16,764 bases of DNA from an uncultured beta proteobacterium (GTDB lineage Bacteria > Pseudomonadota > Gammaproteobacteria > Burkholderiales > Burkholderiaceae_C): positions 1 to 16,764 of the forward strand of contig CAIXMC010000243.1 of assembly GCA_903920405.1 (NCBI GenBank). The letters are read 5' to 3'. Shown one piece after another: positions 1-7,118 of the stretch. Position numbers and translations under genes: made by a program. Positions within the stretch are counted from its first letter, which is position 1, and each line of letters starts with the position of its first letter. The notes below the pieces were generated by a model that searched no databases, had not been told where the DNA came from, and saw nothing but the letters and a program-made list of their open reading frames with translations.

Positions 1-96
1 CCAAAAGGTCATGTGTTTTTAACGCAACCGCGAGCCGTACTCAAGGCGCAATTACAAGCGCAGCGGGATCTCAAAATGGCAGATGTTTTTGCTTAA
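1..96 (+). CDS. C-terminal fragment of an unidentified plus-strand gene
   Basis: Frame 1 of the plus strand is open from the window edge to a TAA at 94-96 and gives 31 residues ending KMADVFA. The fragment is rich in Gln, Ala, Leu and Lys (for example RAVLKAQLQAQRDLKM) and reads like an amphipathic helical C-terminus. I do not recognise the family. It would converge on greA and on everything else in the window, since all other genes are on the minus strand. No hairpin with a T-run follows the stop. A 31-codon open stretch at an edge can occur by chance, so this is only a moderate call. The sequence left of the window would settle it. Confidence 0.4.
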   Translation, partial: PKGHVFLTQPRAVLKAQLQAQRDLKMADVFA

Positions 97-243
97 AGTA
101 GTGACATTGGGGGTTAGGGGGGATTTGGATGTCGCAAGCTCAAGCAAAGCCACATCACTTTGAATCACACCCGTGTGGCCCAGCCACATAAGCGATTTGT
201 AACGACGCAGTGCGCCCAACTCTGACGGCCAAATGCGGAACTT
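97..243. other. Gap with possible gene remnant, nothing recognised
   Basis: Between the plus-strand fragment and the repeat element there is no complete gene. The minus strand is open here and encodes a protein-like stretch (FRIWPSELGALRRYKSLMWL, then LGHTGVIQSDVALLEL), but I do not recognise it. Its apparent start lies inside the terminal repeat of the adjacent element, so the start as it now stands is probably an artefact. If the element and one 10-bp direct repeat are removed, this frame joins an ATG at 511-513 (ATG GTC AAC AAT AAG). It may therefore be the remains of a small gene that the element interrupted. No promoter or terminator is convincing. Confidence 0.3.
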
Positions 244-253
244 ATTGTTGACC
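244..253. repeat. Left 10-bp direct repeat flanking the MITE-like element
   Basis: ATTGTTGACC is identical to the copy at 500-509 and sits one base outside the left terminal repeat. It is best read as a target-site duplication. Its length of 10 bp is on the long side for common bacterial transposases. Confidence 0.6.
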
Positions 254-296
254 CCAGGGTGAATTTGTTCTGAAGGCAAGTTGTTGAATTTTCGTC

Positions 297-316
297 ATTC
301 CCGCGAAGGCGGGAAT
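297..316. repeat. GC-rich palindromic repeat, copy 1
   Basis: ATTCCCGC, loop GAAG, then GCGGGAAT form a perfect 8-bp stem. It is one of two such units here, inverted relative to the second at 448-467. It is embedded in the left arm of the MITE-like element and flanked by the same CGTC/GACG bases. Confidence 0.8.
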
Positions 317-447
317 CTAGCAGCATGTCGGACTTGATTGGTAAGTTGTTGATTTATAAAAGTAATTTTGAATTTACACAATTGAGAAACTCGTTAAAAA
401 TCAATTTGTTATACATTCAAGTCCGACAGGCTGCTAGTGCATTCTGG

Positions 448-467
448 ATTCCCGCCTTCGCGGGAAT
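448..467. repeat. GC-rich palindromic repeat, copy 2
   Basis: ATTCCCGC, loop CTTC, then GCGGGAAT form a perfect 8-bp stem. It is the inverted partner of 297-316. Together the two units could fold the whole element into one long hairpin in single-stranded DNA or RNA. Confidence 0.8.
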
Positions 468-499
468 GACGAAACTGGCTGTAGAACAAATTCACACTG

Positions 500-509
500 A
501 TTGTTGACC
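500..509. repeat. Right 10-bp direct repeat flanking the MITE-like element
   Basis: ATTGTTGACC abuts the right terminal repeat with no extra base and is identical to 244-253. It also forms part of the inverted repeat that brackets greA (TTGACCATATCC, 504-515). Confidence 0.6.
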
Positions 510-528
510 ATATCCTAAGTGGGAAGCC
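504..528. repeat. Left inverted repeat bracketing greA
   Basis: TTGACCATATCC (504-515) is the exact inverse of GGATATGGTCAA at 1189-1200. CCTAAGTGGGAAGCC (514-528) is the inverse of 1096-1111 apart from one extra base there. A small hairpin (GTGGG, loop AAG, CCCAC) at 519-531 lies just after the greA stop. It has no T-run on the greA strand, so it is at best a weak terminator. Confidence 0.6.
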
Positions 529-535
529 CACGCAT

Positions 536-1012
536 TCATGTATAACTGACCTGTACCACCGCATAGAAACGCAAACCAGCAGGGGCATGAACTTCCGCCA
601 CATCACCCACCTCCTTACCAATCAAGGCGCGTGCAATGGGGCTGTTGATGTTGATCAGACCTAGCTTGATGTCGGCTTCGTCTTCACCCACAATTTGGTA
701 AGTGACCGCCTGACCCGATCCTTCATCTTCAAGCGCTACTGTGGCTCCAAACACCACGCGACCTGTGATGTGCAGCTCTGTAGGGTCAATGACTTTGGCC
801 GCTGCGAGTTTGCCTTCAATTTCTTGAATGCGTCCTTCAATAAATCCCTGTTTGTCTTTGGCTGCATCATATTCTGCGTTTTCACTTAAATCCCCTTGGG
901 CACGGGCCTCTGAAATGGCGTTAATAACTGCTGGACGTTCACAAGCTTTTAACTGATGCAGCTCAGCCTTGAGTTTCTCTGCGCCGCGCTTGGTAATGGG
1001 AAGAGTCGCCAC
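536..1012 (-). CDS. greA: Transcription elongation factor GreA
   Basis: GreA binds in the secondary channel of RNA polymerase and stimulates cleavage of backtracked transcripts. The protein begins VATLPITKRGAEKLKAEL and is 158 residues long, the usual family length. The N-terminal coiled coil (about 1-75) carries the tip motif GDLSENAEYDAAKDKQ, with the acidic residues Asp41 and Glu44 that hold the catalytic metal. The C-terminal FKBP-like domain follows, with the conserved LGLININSPIARALIGKEVGD region. I chose the GTG start at 1010-1012 because GGAG lies 7 nt upstream and because it gives the standard N-terminus. The frame stays open further upstream to 1105 without family similarity. greA usually lies downstream of carAB. 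Here it follows accD at a distance and is bracketed by inverted repeats, which suggests relocation. Confidence 0.95.
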   Translation of the reverse strand: MATLPITKRGAEKLKAELHQLKACERPAVINAISEARAQGDLSENAEYDAAKDKQGFIEGRIQEIEGKLAAAKVIDPTELHITGRVVFGATVALEDEGSGQAVTYQIVGEDEADIKLGLININSPIARALIGKEVGDVAEVHAPAGLRFYAVVQVSYT

Positions 1013-1258
1013 TGGGTGCTCCGTAAAGAAATAATCCAAAATGAAAACGCCGAACGTGACTGTCCGTCGGTAAGGATGGATTATGACGTAAATTCGGCTT
1101 CCCACTTAAGGTGGGACGAATTGCAATACAGCGACGGTAACTGACTTCATCTGAATCGGCTTGCGACTCCATCTCTGTCCCGCCTTAAGGATATGGTCAA
1201 AAAATCAGTCAGTTGCGATGTGTTTTTGGAGAACAGTAAGTGGTACATACCTTACGCG
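1013..1258. other. Intergenic region between accD and greA
   Basis: No gene is supported here. The stretch holds the right inverted-repeat arm of greA (1096-1200). It also holds an imperfect hairpin just after the accD stop (1236-1255, GTAAG/CTTAC with GG pairing CC around a bulge) that lacks a T-run and is a doubtful terminator. The greA ribosome binding site is at 1020-1023. A promoter for greA is expected because the gap from accD is large, but I see no convincing -35/-10 pair. folC, which often follows accD in related genomes, is absent. Confidence 0.5.
1096..1200. repeat. Right inverted repeat bracketing greA, interrupted by 73 bp
   Basis: Compared with the left arm, this copy reads GGCTTCCCACTTAAG at 1096-1110, then a 73-bp block at 1111-1183, then CTTAAGGATATGGTCAA at 1184-1200. 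The block is flanked by the direct repeat CTTAAG (1105-1110 and 1184-1189). It begins GTGGGAC and ends GTCCCGC, an inverted pair with one mismatch. The left arm at 504-528 looks like the uninterrupted version. CCCACTTAAGGTGGG (1101-1115) is itself a near-perfect palindrome. Confidence 0.55.
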
Positions 1259-2131
1259 TTATGCGACGGCATCCGCATTTTGTCGGGTCAATATGGCCAG
1301 GGTACTGGCAATGGTTTTTCGCAGTTCGCGACGATCACAAATGAAGTCCACCGCACCTTTGGATTGCAAAAATTCAGCGCGCTGAAAGCCTTCAGGCAAT
1401 GTCACACGCACGGTCGATTCAATCACACGCGGCCCGGCAAACCCAATTAGTGCTTTTGGCTCGGCAATCACCACATCACCCAAAAATGCAAAACCGGCGC
1501 TCACACCGCCCATCGTGGGATCTGTCAATACGCTGATGTAGGGCAAGCCTTTTTTAGCCAAATGGGTGAGTGAAGCATTGGTTTTGGCCATCTGCATGAG
1601 GGAAAGCAAGCCTTCTTGCATTCGGGCGCCACCAGTGGCCGTAAAGCACACAAACGGAACTTTTTGCTCGATAGCGGTATGAACACCGCGAACAAAGCGC
1701 TCACCCACCACCGAACCCATGCTGCCGCCCATGAATTCAAATTCAAAACAGGCTGCCACCAGGCCAATGCCCATGACCGCACCGCCCATGACTACCAAGG
1801 CATCGGTCTCGCCCGTGTGATCGAGTGCGTCCTTCAGCCGATCGACATATTTGCGACTGTCCTTGAATTTGAGCGGATCAACAGGTAAAACGTCCTGGCC
1901 TAATTCATAGCTGCTTCCGTTATCAAGAAAAACGCTGAGCCGTGTACGTGCGCTGATGCGGTGGTGGTGGCTGCAACTTGGGCAAACATTCTGGTTTTGT
2001 TCCAGATCGGTTTTATAGAGCACACTGTCACAGGCAGGGCATTTGATCCATACACCCTCGGGGACGCTGCGCCGATCTTTGGGGTTGGTATGCTGAATTT
2101 TGGGAGGGAGTAGTTTTTCAAGCCAACTCAT
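1259..2131 (-). CDS. accD: Acetyl-CoA carboxylase carboxyltransferase subunit beta
   Basis: AccD pairs with AccA to transfer the carboxyl group from carboxybiotin to acetyl-CoA, giving malonyl-CoA, the first committed step of fatty acid synthesis. The 290-residue protein opens [13 protein letters not shown], the usual start. A zinc ribbon follows with Cys31, Cys34, Cys50 and Cys53 (CPAC...CPSC). The crotonase-like carboxyltransferase core includes [19 protein letters not shown] and [17 protein letters not shown], which build the oxyanion and CoA-binding parts. The ATG lies 14 nt inside the 3' end of trpA, with GGAG 7 nt upstream, so translation is probably coupled to trpA. The trp-accD adjacency is common in beta- and gammaproteobacteria. 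Length and motifs are intact. Confidence 0.97.
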   Translation of the reverse strand: MSWLEKLLPPKIQHTNPKDRRSVPEGVWIKCPACDSVLYKTDLEQNQNVCPSCSHHHRISARTRLSVFLDNGSSYELGQDVLPVDPLKFKDSRKYVDRLKDALDHTGETDALVVMGGAVMGIGLVAACFEFEFMGGSMGSVVGERFVRGVHTAIEQKVPFVCFTATGGARMQEGLLSLMQMAKTNASLTHLAKKGLPYISVLTDPTMGGVSAGFAFLGDVVIAEPKALIGFAGPRVIESTVRVTLPEGFQRAEFLQSKGAVDFICDRRELRKTIASTLAILTRQNADAVA

Positions 2132-2969
2132 GCAGTCGCTCCAGTGTTGATGAATCCAGTGCAGAACGAATGTCGCTCAGAAAAGCCTGTGCCATCGTAC
2201 ACACCAAGTTTTTGGGCTGATGGTCAATGAGTTCAATGATGCGGCTGCCAATGACCACGGCATCGGCCACCTGAGCAATCACGCACGCAGTGGCAGCATC
2301 ACGAATGCCAAAACCCACGCCCACCGGTAATGTGACATGCTGGCGAATGCGCAAAAGCATGGCCTTGACCGCTTCAGTATCCAGCGCACCCGACCCTGTC
2401 ACGCCTTTGAGCGAGACGTAATACACATAACCACTGGCAATCTGTGCTACTTGCGCCATGCGAGCATCGGTGCTGGTGGGCGCGAGCAAAAAAATCAGGT
2501 CAATGCCGTGGCTACGAAGGTCTTTGGCAAAGTCTTCGCATTCTTCGGGGGGGTAATCCACAATCAGAACGCCATCCACACCTGCTGCTGCAGCCTCCTG
2601 AACAAAGGCACTACCCCGTTGATTGGCAATGTGCTTTTGGTTATAGCGCTCAACAGGGTTGGCATAGCCCATCAGCACGACGGGCGTACTCTGATTTTGA
2701 GAGCGGAACACGCGCACCATGTCTAGCACGCGGGCTAATCCGATGCCAAAAGACAAGGCACGGTCGCTGGCTTTTTGAATCACCGGGCCATCAGCGCTGG
2801 GGTCAGAAAACGGCACACCCAACTCAATCACATCAGCACCACCGGCCACCATGGCGTGCATCAAATCGGGCGTGATGTCTGCATAGGGGAAACCTGCGGT
2901 CACAAACGGAATCAAGGCTTTGCGACCCTGTGCTTTGAGTTTTGAAAAGGTTGTAGCAATGCGACTCAT
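2118..2969 (-). CDS. trpA: Tryptophan synthase alpha chain
   Basis: TrpA cleaves indole-3-glycerol phosphate to indole and glyceraldehyde 3-phosphate. Indole passes through a tunnel to TrpB. The TIM-barrel protein is 283 residues, slightly longer than the usual 268 because of a C-terminal tail. The catalytic acids sit at the Salmonella positions: Glu49 in ELGVPFSDP and Asp60 in ADGP. The phosphate-binding segments include GVTGSG and GFGIRD. The ATG overlaps the trpB stop in ATGA (2966-2969), and GGGAG lies 9 nt upstream. The 3' end overlaps accD by 14 nt. Many Burkholderiales carry a DNA methyltransferase-like gene between trpB and trpA; none is present here. Confidence 0.97.
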   Translation of the reverse strand: MSRIATTFSKLKAQGRKALIPFVTAGFPYADITPDLMHAMVAGGADVIELGVPFSDPSADGPVIQKASDRALSFGIGLARVLDMVRVFRSQNQSTPVVLMGYANPVERYNQKHIANQRGSAFVQEAAAAGVDGVLIVDYPPEECEDFAKDLRSHGIDLIFLLAPTSTDARMAQVAQIASGYVYYVSLKGVTGSGALDTEAVKAMLLRIRQHVTLPVGVGFGIRDAATACVIAQVADAVVIGSRIIELIDHQPKNLVCTMAQAFLSDIRSALDSSTLERLHELA

Positions 2970-4234
2970 GGTGTAGTGCTCCCTTTGACAAACTGGCCTT
3001 GGCAGCTTGGGCGGCAGAAAAAATCGGCGTGAGACAAGTCGGCCACAGTGCCGATGTCTTTGTCGCCACGGCCTGATAAATTGACCAGTATGGATTGGTC
3101 AGTGCGCATGGTTTTGGCCAACTGCATGGCGTAAGCCACAGCGTGACTGGATTCCAGCGCTGGGATGATGCCCTCAGTTTTACACAAATAATGAAAGGCA
3201 CAGAGTGCTTCGGTGTCGGTGATGCCCACATACTGGGCGCGACCCATGTCGTACAGAAACGAATGCTCAGGGCCGACACCCGGGTAATCCAGCCCCGCGC
3301 TGATGCTGTGGGTGGGTGTCACCTGGCCGTTGTCGTCTTGCAGCACATAGGTACGGTTGCCATGCAGCACACCGGGACTTCCGCGTTGGATGGACGCTGC
3401 ATGTTGGCCACTGTCCAGGCCGGCGCCGGCAGCTTCCACACCGATCAATTGCGTGTTCTTGTAAGCAATGTAGGGGTAAAAAATGCCCATGGCGTTAGAA
3501 CCGCCGCCCACGCAGGCCACCACGGCATCGGGTTGGGTGCTGGTGCAGCCAGCGCTTTGAAGCATCTCTGGCATTTGCACCAGACATTCTTTGCCAATCA
3601 CACTTTGAAAATCTCGAACCATCATGGGGTAGGGGTGCGGGCCTGCCACCGTTCCGATGATGTAAAACGTGTCATCTACATGGGCCACCCAGTCACGCAT
3701 GGCTTCGTTCAATGCATCTTTAAGTGTCTTGCTGCCAGACTCCACGGGGACCACAGTGGCACCTAGCAGCTTCATGCGATAGACGTTGGGACTTTGGCGC
3801 TTGATGTCTTCACTGCCCATATAGACCACGCATTCCAGACCGTAGCGGGCACAGATGGTGGCCGTGGCCACGCCGTGCTGGCCTGCGCCGGTTTCAGCAA
3901 TGACTCGTTTTTTGCCCATACGTTGGCATAGCATGGCTTGACCGATGGTGTTGTTGATTTTGTGCGCGCCCGTGTGGTTCAAGTCTTCTCGTTTGAGGAA
4001 AATTTGCGCTCCCCCTTGTTCCCGACTCATTCTGGCTGCGTGATAGATGGGCGAGGGGCGACCAACAAAATGGGCAAGTTCGGACGCAAACTCGGCCATA
4101 AAGGCAGTGTCAAACTGGTATTTTGCGTAAGTATCCTTGAGTTCGTTGATGGCATGCGTCAGGGTTTCTGACACAAAACTGCCACCATAAATGCCAAAGT
4201 GGCCTTGAGGGTCAGGTTGTTGGTAGTCAAACAT
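2966..4234 (-). CDS. trpB: Tryptophan synthase beta chain
   Basis: TrpB is the PLP enzyme that condenses indole with L-serine to give tryptophan. The PLP lysine is Lys92 in HTGAHKINN, Glu114 lies in AETGAGQHG, and the phosphate-binding loop is VGGGSNAMG. The protein has 422 residues against about 397 in E. coli. The extra length is a C-terminal tail after [14 protein letters not shown], ending in a Ser/Cys-containing segment. The start [18 protein letters not shown] suits betaproteobacterial TrpB. The 23-nt gap after trpF contains TTTCCCCCC and a run of seven A but no Shine-Dalgarno sequence. Initiation may thus depend on ribosomes finishing trpF or on an unstructured leader. It overlaps trpA by 4 nt. 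Confidence 0.97.
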   Translation of the reverse strand: MFDYQQPDPQGHFGIYGGSFVSETLTHAINELKDTYAKYQFDTAFMAEFASELAHFVGRPSPIYHAARMSREQGGAQIFLKREDLNHTGAHKINNTIGQAMLCQRMGKKRVIAETGAGQHGVATATICARYGLECVVYMGSEDIKRQSPNVYRMKLLGATVVPVESGSKTLKDALNEAMRDWVAHVDDTFYIIGTVAGPHPYPMMVRDFQSVIGKECLVQMPEMLQSAGCTSTQPDAVVACVGGGSNAMGIFYPYIAYKNTQLIGVEAAGAGLDSGQHAASIQRGSPGVLHGNRTYVLQDDNGQVTPTHSISAGLDYPGVGPEHSFLYDMGRAQYVGITDTEALCAFHYLCKTEGIIPALESSHAVAYAMQLAKTMRTDQSILVNLSGRGDKDIGTVADLSHADFFCRPSCQGQFVKGSTTP

Positions 4235-4257
4235 GGTGATTTTTTTGGGGGGAAATA

Positions 4258-4962
4258 TCAGACAGGGTGTTGCTGGTCTGCTGTGCGTACCGCTGCAACA
4301 AATTGCGCCATTTTTTCAGCATCCTTGATGCCTTTGCAGCCCTGAACTTCAATGCCAGAGCTGACATCTACTGAAAGTGTTTGGCAACGTGGACGCACCC
4401 AAACAATACCGTCGGTCACATTGGTAGCGTTCAGACCACCACTCAAGATAAGGTGAGCGTTCAGGTTGTTCGGAATCAGTGACCAGTCAAAGGTTTGCCC
4501 ACTGCCACCATAAGCATCGCTGTGCGCATCCAAAAGAATGCCTTGGGCACGTGAATAATCTTGAACAAATTTGAGAAGATCAAAGTTTTGACCATTCCAC
4601 TGGCCTGGAATACGCGCTGCACGCAGCCAGGGACGCTGTCCTGGGGTACAGGCGGCTTGGCATTCTTGCGAAGATTCTTCACCATGAAATTGGGCTGTAG
4701 CGCCCGTCACCATTGCACAAGTAGCTATTATTTTTGTAGTGCTTTCATTGACAAACAACAGCACAGGAGTGACAAAGGGCGGCAATCTTTGGGCCAGTTC
4801 GGCTGCTCGCGGTGCAGACACGTAACGCGGACTTTTCTCGTACAACACAAAACCAATGGCATCCGCACCTGCCGCCACGGCAGCATCAATATCTTGTTCG
4901 CGTGTAAAGCCGCACATCTTGATGCGGGTACGACGGTTTGGCAATCCAGCAGGGGCAATCAT
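4258..4962 (-). CDS. trpF: Phosphoribosylanthranilate isomerase
   Basis: TrpF isomerises N-(5'-phosphoribosyl)anthranilate to CdRP in tryptophan synthesis. The TIM-barrel protein shows the family landmarks in order: [12 protein letters not shown] with the catalytic Cys near residue 17, [33 protein letters not shown] with the catalytic Asp, [12 protein letters not shown], and the phosphate loop [17 protein letters not shown]. Two starts are possible: ATG at 4960-4962, which overlaps the truA stop as TGATG, and GTG at 4963-4965, which overlaps it as GTGA. I prefer the ATG because GGGG lies 7 nt before it. The protein is then 234 residues, slightly longer than average owing to a central insertion around [12 protein letters not shown]. 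Trp genes trpF, trpB and trpA are consecutive. The other trp genes are not in this window. Confidence 0.95.
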   Translation of the reverse strand: MIAPAGLPNRRTRIKMCGFTREQDIDAAVAAGADAIGFVLYEKSPRYVSAPRAAELAQRLPPFVTPVLLFVNESTTKIIATCAMVTGATAQFHGEESSQECQAACTPGQRPWLRAARIPGQWNGQNFDLLKFVQDYSRAQGILLDAHSDAYGGSGQTFDWSLIPNNLNAHLILSGGLNATNVTDGIVWVRPRCQTLSVDVSSGIEVQGCKGIKDAEKMAQFVAAVRTADQQHPV

Positions 4963-5771
4963 CACGCAGCCCCAGGCAAGCCATCCAGCAGGCCAGAATC
5001 ATCTGGCAAGCCCCAGCGAGCATCGTAGCGTGGCCCCAAAAAATACAGTCCGTGGGGTGAAAACGTGGGGGCTGCTGCATCACGGTTTTTGGCTGCCAGC
5101 ACATCCACAATCCAGGAAGGAGGTCGGCGACCGTCACCCACCATGATCAGGCAACCCATGAGGTTGCGAATCATGTGATGCAAAAAAGCATTGGCCTCAA
5201 AAACAAAGCGCCAGTAAGCGCCACGGCGGGTGATGTCGATGTGCATCAGGTTTTTAATGGGTGAGAGTGCCTGGCAGGCACTGGCACGAAAAGAGGTGAA
5301 ATCATGCTCGCCGGTCAGATGTTGTGCAGCCAGGTGCATGAGATTGATATCCAGCGGCCTGCAAACCCAGCCTACTCTTTTGTGGTCAAGGCTGGGGCGA
5401 ACAGGTGCATTGAGCACAATGTAAGCGTAGCGCCGCGACAAGGCACTGGCGCGGCAATGAAATTCGGGGGGCATAACCTTCGCCCATTGCACCGCAATAT
5501 CATGTTTGAGAAAGGCATTGGTGCCGCGCACCCAGGCACGTTCAGGGCGATTCAAGTCAGTATCAAAATGCACCACCTGCATGAGCGCATGAACACCGGC
5601 ATCGGTTCGGCCAGCGCACAAGGTGGACACGGGTTGGCCAGAAAAAAGACGCAGGGCCAGCTCCAATTGATCTTGAACGGTCTGTCTGGATAGCTGACTT
5701 TGCCAGCCCTGGTAGGCGCTACCGATGTAGCTGACACGCAATGCCACCCTCACGGTTTCTGCATCAAGCAC
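4962..5771 (-). CDS. truA: tRNA pseudouridine(38-40) synthase TruA
   Basis: TruA converts uridines 38-40 in the anticodon arm of many tRNAs to pseudouridine. The catalytic Asp57 lies in CAGRTDAGVHA, preceded by the substrate-binding YIGSAYQGWQSQ. Further family motifs are FHCRASALSRRYAY, HDFTSFRASACQ and FLHHMIRNLMGCLIMVGDG. Length is 269 residues, typical. The start is a GTG at 5769-5771, six nucleotides after the fimV stop. The only purine-rich stretch upstream is weak, so translational coupling to the 3' half of fimV is likely. The truA stop overlaps the start of trpF. The fimV-truA pairing is widespread in gamma- and betaproteobacteria. Confidence 0.96.
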   Translation of the reverse strand: MLDAETVRVALRVSYIGSAYQGWQSQLSRQTVQDQLELALRLFSGQPVSTLCAGRTDAGVHALMQVVHFDTDLNRPERAWVRGTNAFLKHDIAVQWAKVMPPEFHCRASALSRRYAYIVLNAPVRPSLDHKRVGWVCRPLDINLMHLAAQHLTGEHDFTSFRASACQALSPIKNLMHIDITRRGAYWRFVFEANAFLHHMIRNLMGCLIMVGDGRRPPSWIVDVLAAKNRDAAAPTFSPHGLYFLGPRYDARWGLPDDSGLLDGLPGAA

Positions 5772-5777
5772 ACAGGT

Positions 5778-7100
5778 TCAAAGCGCACTCAATGCGCGTT
5801 GTGCCTTGACTTTCATATCGCCGGTTGCCCCCTCAATCACCTCTTCAATCAATGCACGCGCACCATCGAGATCACCAATGGCTTTGAATTCCTCAGCCAA
5901 TGCCAGTTTGGTCTCAAGAGGGTCTGCTGAAGACGTTTGACCTTCATCGTGAGAAGACAACTGTTCGTCTTCAAAATCGAGCGAAAGTGAGCCTAAATCA
6001 AACTCAAGCATTCCAGTATCAGCGGCAGGTGGTGGTGACGGTGCAGGGGGTACGTGGGTCTGGGGTGGGGGTACATTCATGGCCACCGTGTCATCGACAT
6101 TAAACGAAAAGTTAGGCATGGCAAACATGGACTCTGTCGTGAGGTCAACTTCAGGTGGCGCCACAGGTGGTAGTGCTGTTGGTTCTTTAACGGGTTCAAT
6201 CGATGGCAACCCAACACCTTGTGGCGTTTCATACCCGGCAGATGGCATCAATGGTGCTGGCAAAGTGTTGGGCGGCTCTGGATCGTCCAGAGAAAAATCC
6301 AGATCGAGATCCAGATCGTTGTCTGGCGACGTGGCGAGCACGGCAGGCTCGGTGCTTGTGGCTGTGTCCAAGCCTTCGGTCACTGTATCGCCCTGCGAAA
6401 GTGTTGAGGCGACCTCGCTGGTATTGGGCTGCCCCCCGGGTTGATACAACACATTGTCAGGCTCCAGAATCAGACCTGACTTGCAAACAGTGTTCCAGTC
6501 GGCACCTGTTCCCCTTGTCAGATTGAAAGCAAGGGTTGCAATCGCCTCAAAAGCTTTGGTATCGCGCCGTTTGGCATAAACCTCCAGCAATTTCATGTGA
6601 ATGGCCAGGCGTTCGGGCTGACTGCGCAGTGCATCTTTCAGAATTTCTTCAGCCTGAATATCGCGTCCGTAAGCCAAATAAACATCAGCTTCTGCAACAG
6701 GGTCCACATCCTCCACGGCATCAAGCTGGCTTGAAGAATACACCATGGATGAGCCGGTGTCAGGGCCATCGTTGGTATCTATGCGCTGTCCACCACTGCC
6801 ACCAAAGTACGAATCAGGCTGCATTCGACTTTCGAGAAACATACTGTCTGGCAAGTCAGTACTTTTGCGTTGACGTACTTTGTAAATACCCAAGGCGACC
6901 AGCAAAGCGATGACAGCCGCACCAGCAGCAAGTACCAAGGGATTGTTCATCAAATCATCCAGCCAGCTTGGCTCAGGCAGCAGTTCAGGTGATGGGGAAC
7001 TGGCAATTGATGCCGACTTGCGGGGTGATGATGCAGCAGCAGGCTTGGAGGGTGGACTCACAAAGGGTTGAGCCACCACAGGAGATGGCGTGGATACCAC
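5778..7100 (-). CDS. fimV: FimV C-terminal half: membrane helix and cytoplasmic domain
   Basis: The frame from a GTG at 7098-7100 gives 440 residues. A Pro/Ser/Ala linker (1-50) precedes one membrane helix (about 54-73, PLVLAAGAAVIALLVALGIY). A TPR-like segment follows, VYLAYGRDIQAEEILKDALR to HMKLLEVYAKRRDTKAFE. Next comes a long acidic Pro/Asp-rich region with DLDLDLDF, encoded by short GATCCAGATC-type DNA repeats near 6300-6322, and the terminal motif LALAEEFKAIGDLDGARALI. The GTG has no Shine-Dalgarno sequence and lies 18 nt after the interrupting TGA. Expression would need readthrough, reinitiation or an error in the called stop. Without the first half, nothing would direct correct export of the linker other than the helix itself. 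Confidence 0.75.
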   Translation of the reverse strand: MVSTPSPVVAQPFVSPPSKPAAASSPRKSASIASSPSPELLPEPSWLDDLMNNPLVLAAGAAVIALLVALGIYKVRQRKSTDLPDSMFLESRMQPDSYFGGSGGQRIDTNDGPDTGSSMVYSSSQLDAVEDVDPVAEADVYLAYGRDIQAEEILKDALRSQPERLAIHMKLLEVYAKRRDTKAFEAIATLAFNLTRGTGADWNTVCKSGLILEPDNVLYQPGGQPNTSEVASTLSQGDTVTEGLDTATSTEPAVLATSPDNDLDLDLDFSLDDPEPPNTLPAPLMPSAGYETPQGVGLPSIEPVKEPTALPPVAPPEVDLTTESMFAMPNFSFNVDDTVAMNVPPPQTHVPPAPSPPPAADTGMLEFDLGSLSLDFEDEQLSSHDEGQTSSADPLETKLALAEEFKAIGDLDGARALIEEVIEGATGDMKVKAQRALSAL

Positions 7101-7118
7101 TGGCGTAGCGAGATGAAG

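Larger units (their letters stand above)
255..499. mobile_element. MITE-like palindromic element, 245 bp, no coding capacity
   Basis: The ends are 17-bp terminal inverted repeats differing at one base: CAGGGTGAATTTGTTCT at 255-271 and, on the other strand, CAGTGTGAATTTGTTCT at 499-483. Just inside lie longer inverted arms, 291-337 and 417-473. They match almost throughout, except that the left arm lacks about 11 bp present in the right arm. Each arm carries an 8-bp-stem hairpin with a 4-nt loop (297-316 and 448-467). Outside the ends, ATTGTTGACC occurs directly repeated at 244-253 and 500-509, like a target-site duplication, with one extra C at 254. The AT-rich centre (338-416) holds no gene. 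The GC-rich hairpin resembles small repeats scattered in many betaproteobacterial genomes. This is a non-autonomous element or an insertion-sequence relic. The transposase family cannot be told from here. Confidence 0.7.

Noticed and set aside
297..467. CRISPR array from the two ATTCCCGC palindromes
   Set aside because: Only two units, inverted relative to each other and about 130 bp apart, with no spacer regularity or cas genes.
1013..1105. Extended N-terminus of GreA
   Set aside because: The 31 extra residues do not match GreA, and the GTG at 1012 with GGAG gives exactly the family length.
1193..1450. Plus-strand 85-residue open frame beginning MVKKSVSC
   Set aside because: Most of it is antisense to accD. 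Only the first 22 codons are intergenic, and its AAGGAT is too close to the ATG for a normal ribosome site.
3095..3766. Long plus-strand open frame of 223 codons
   Set aside because: It is entirely antisense to trpB, whose protein is fully conserved. Long antisense frames are common opposite such genes.
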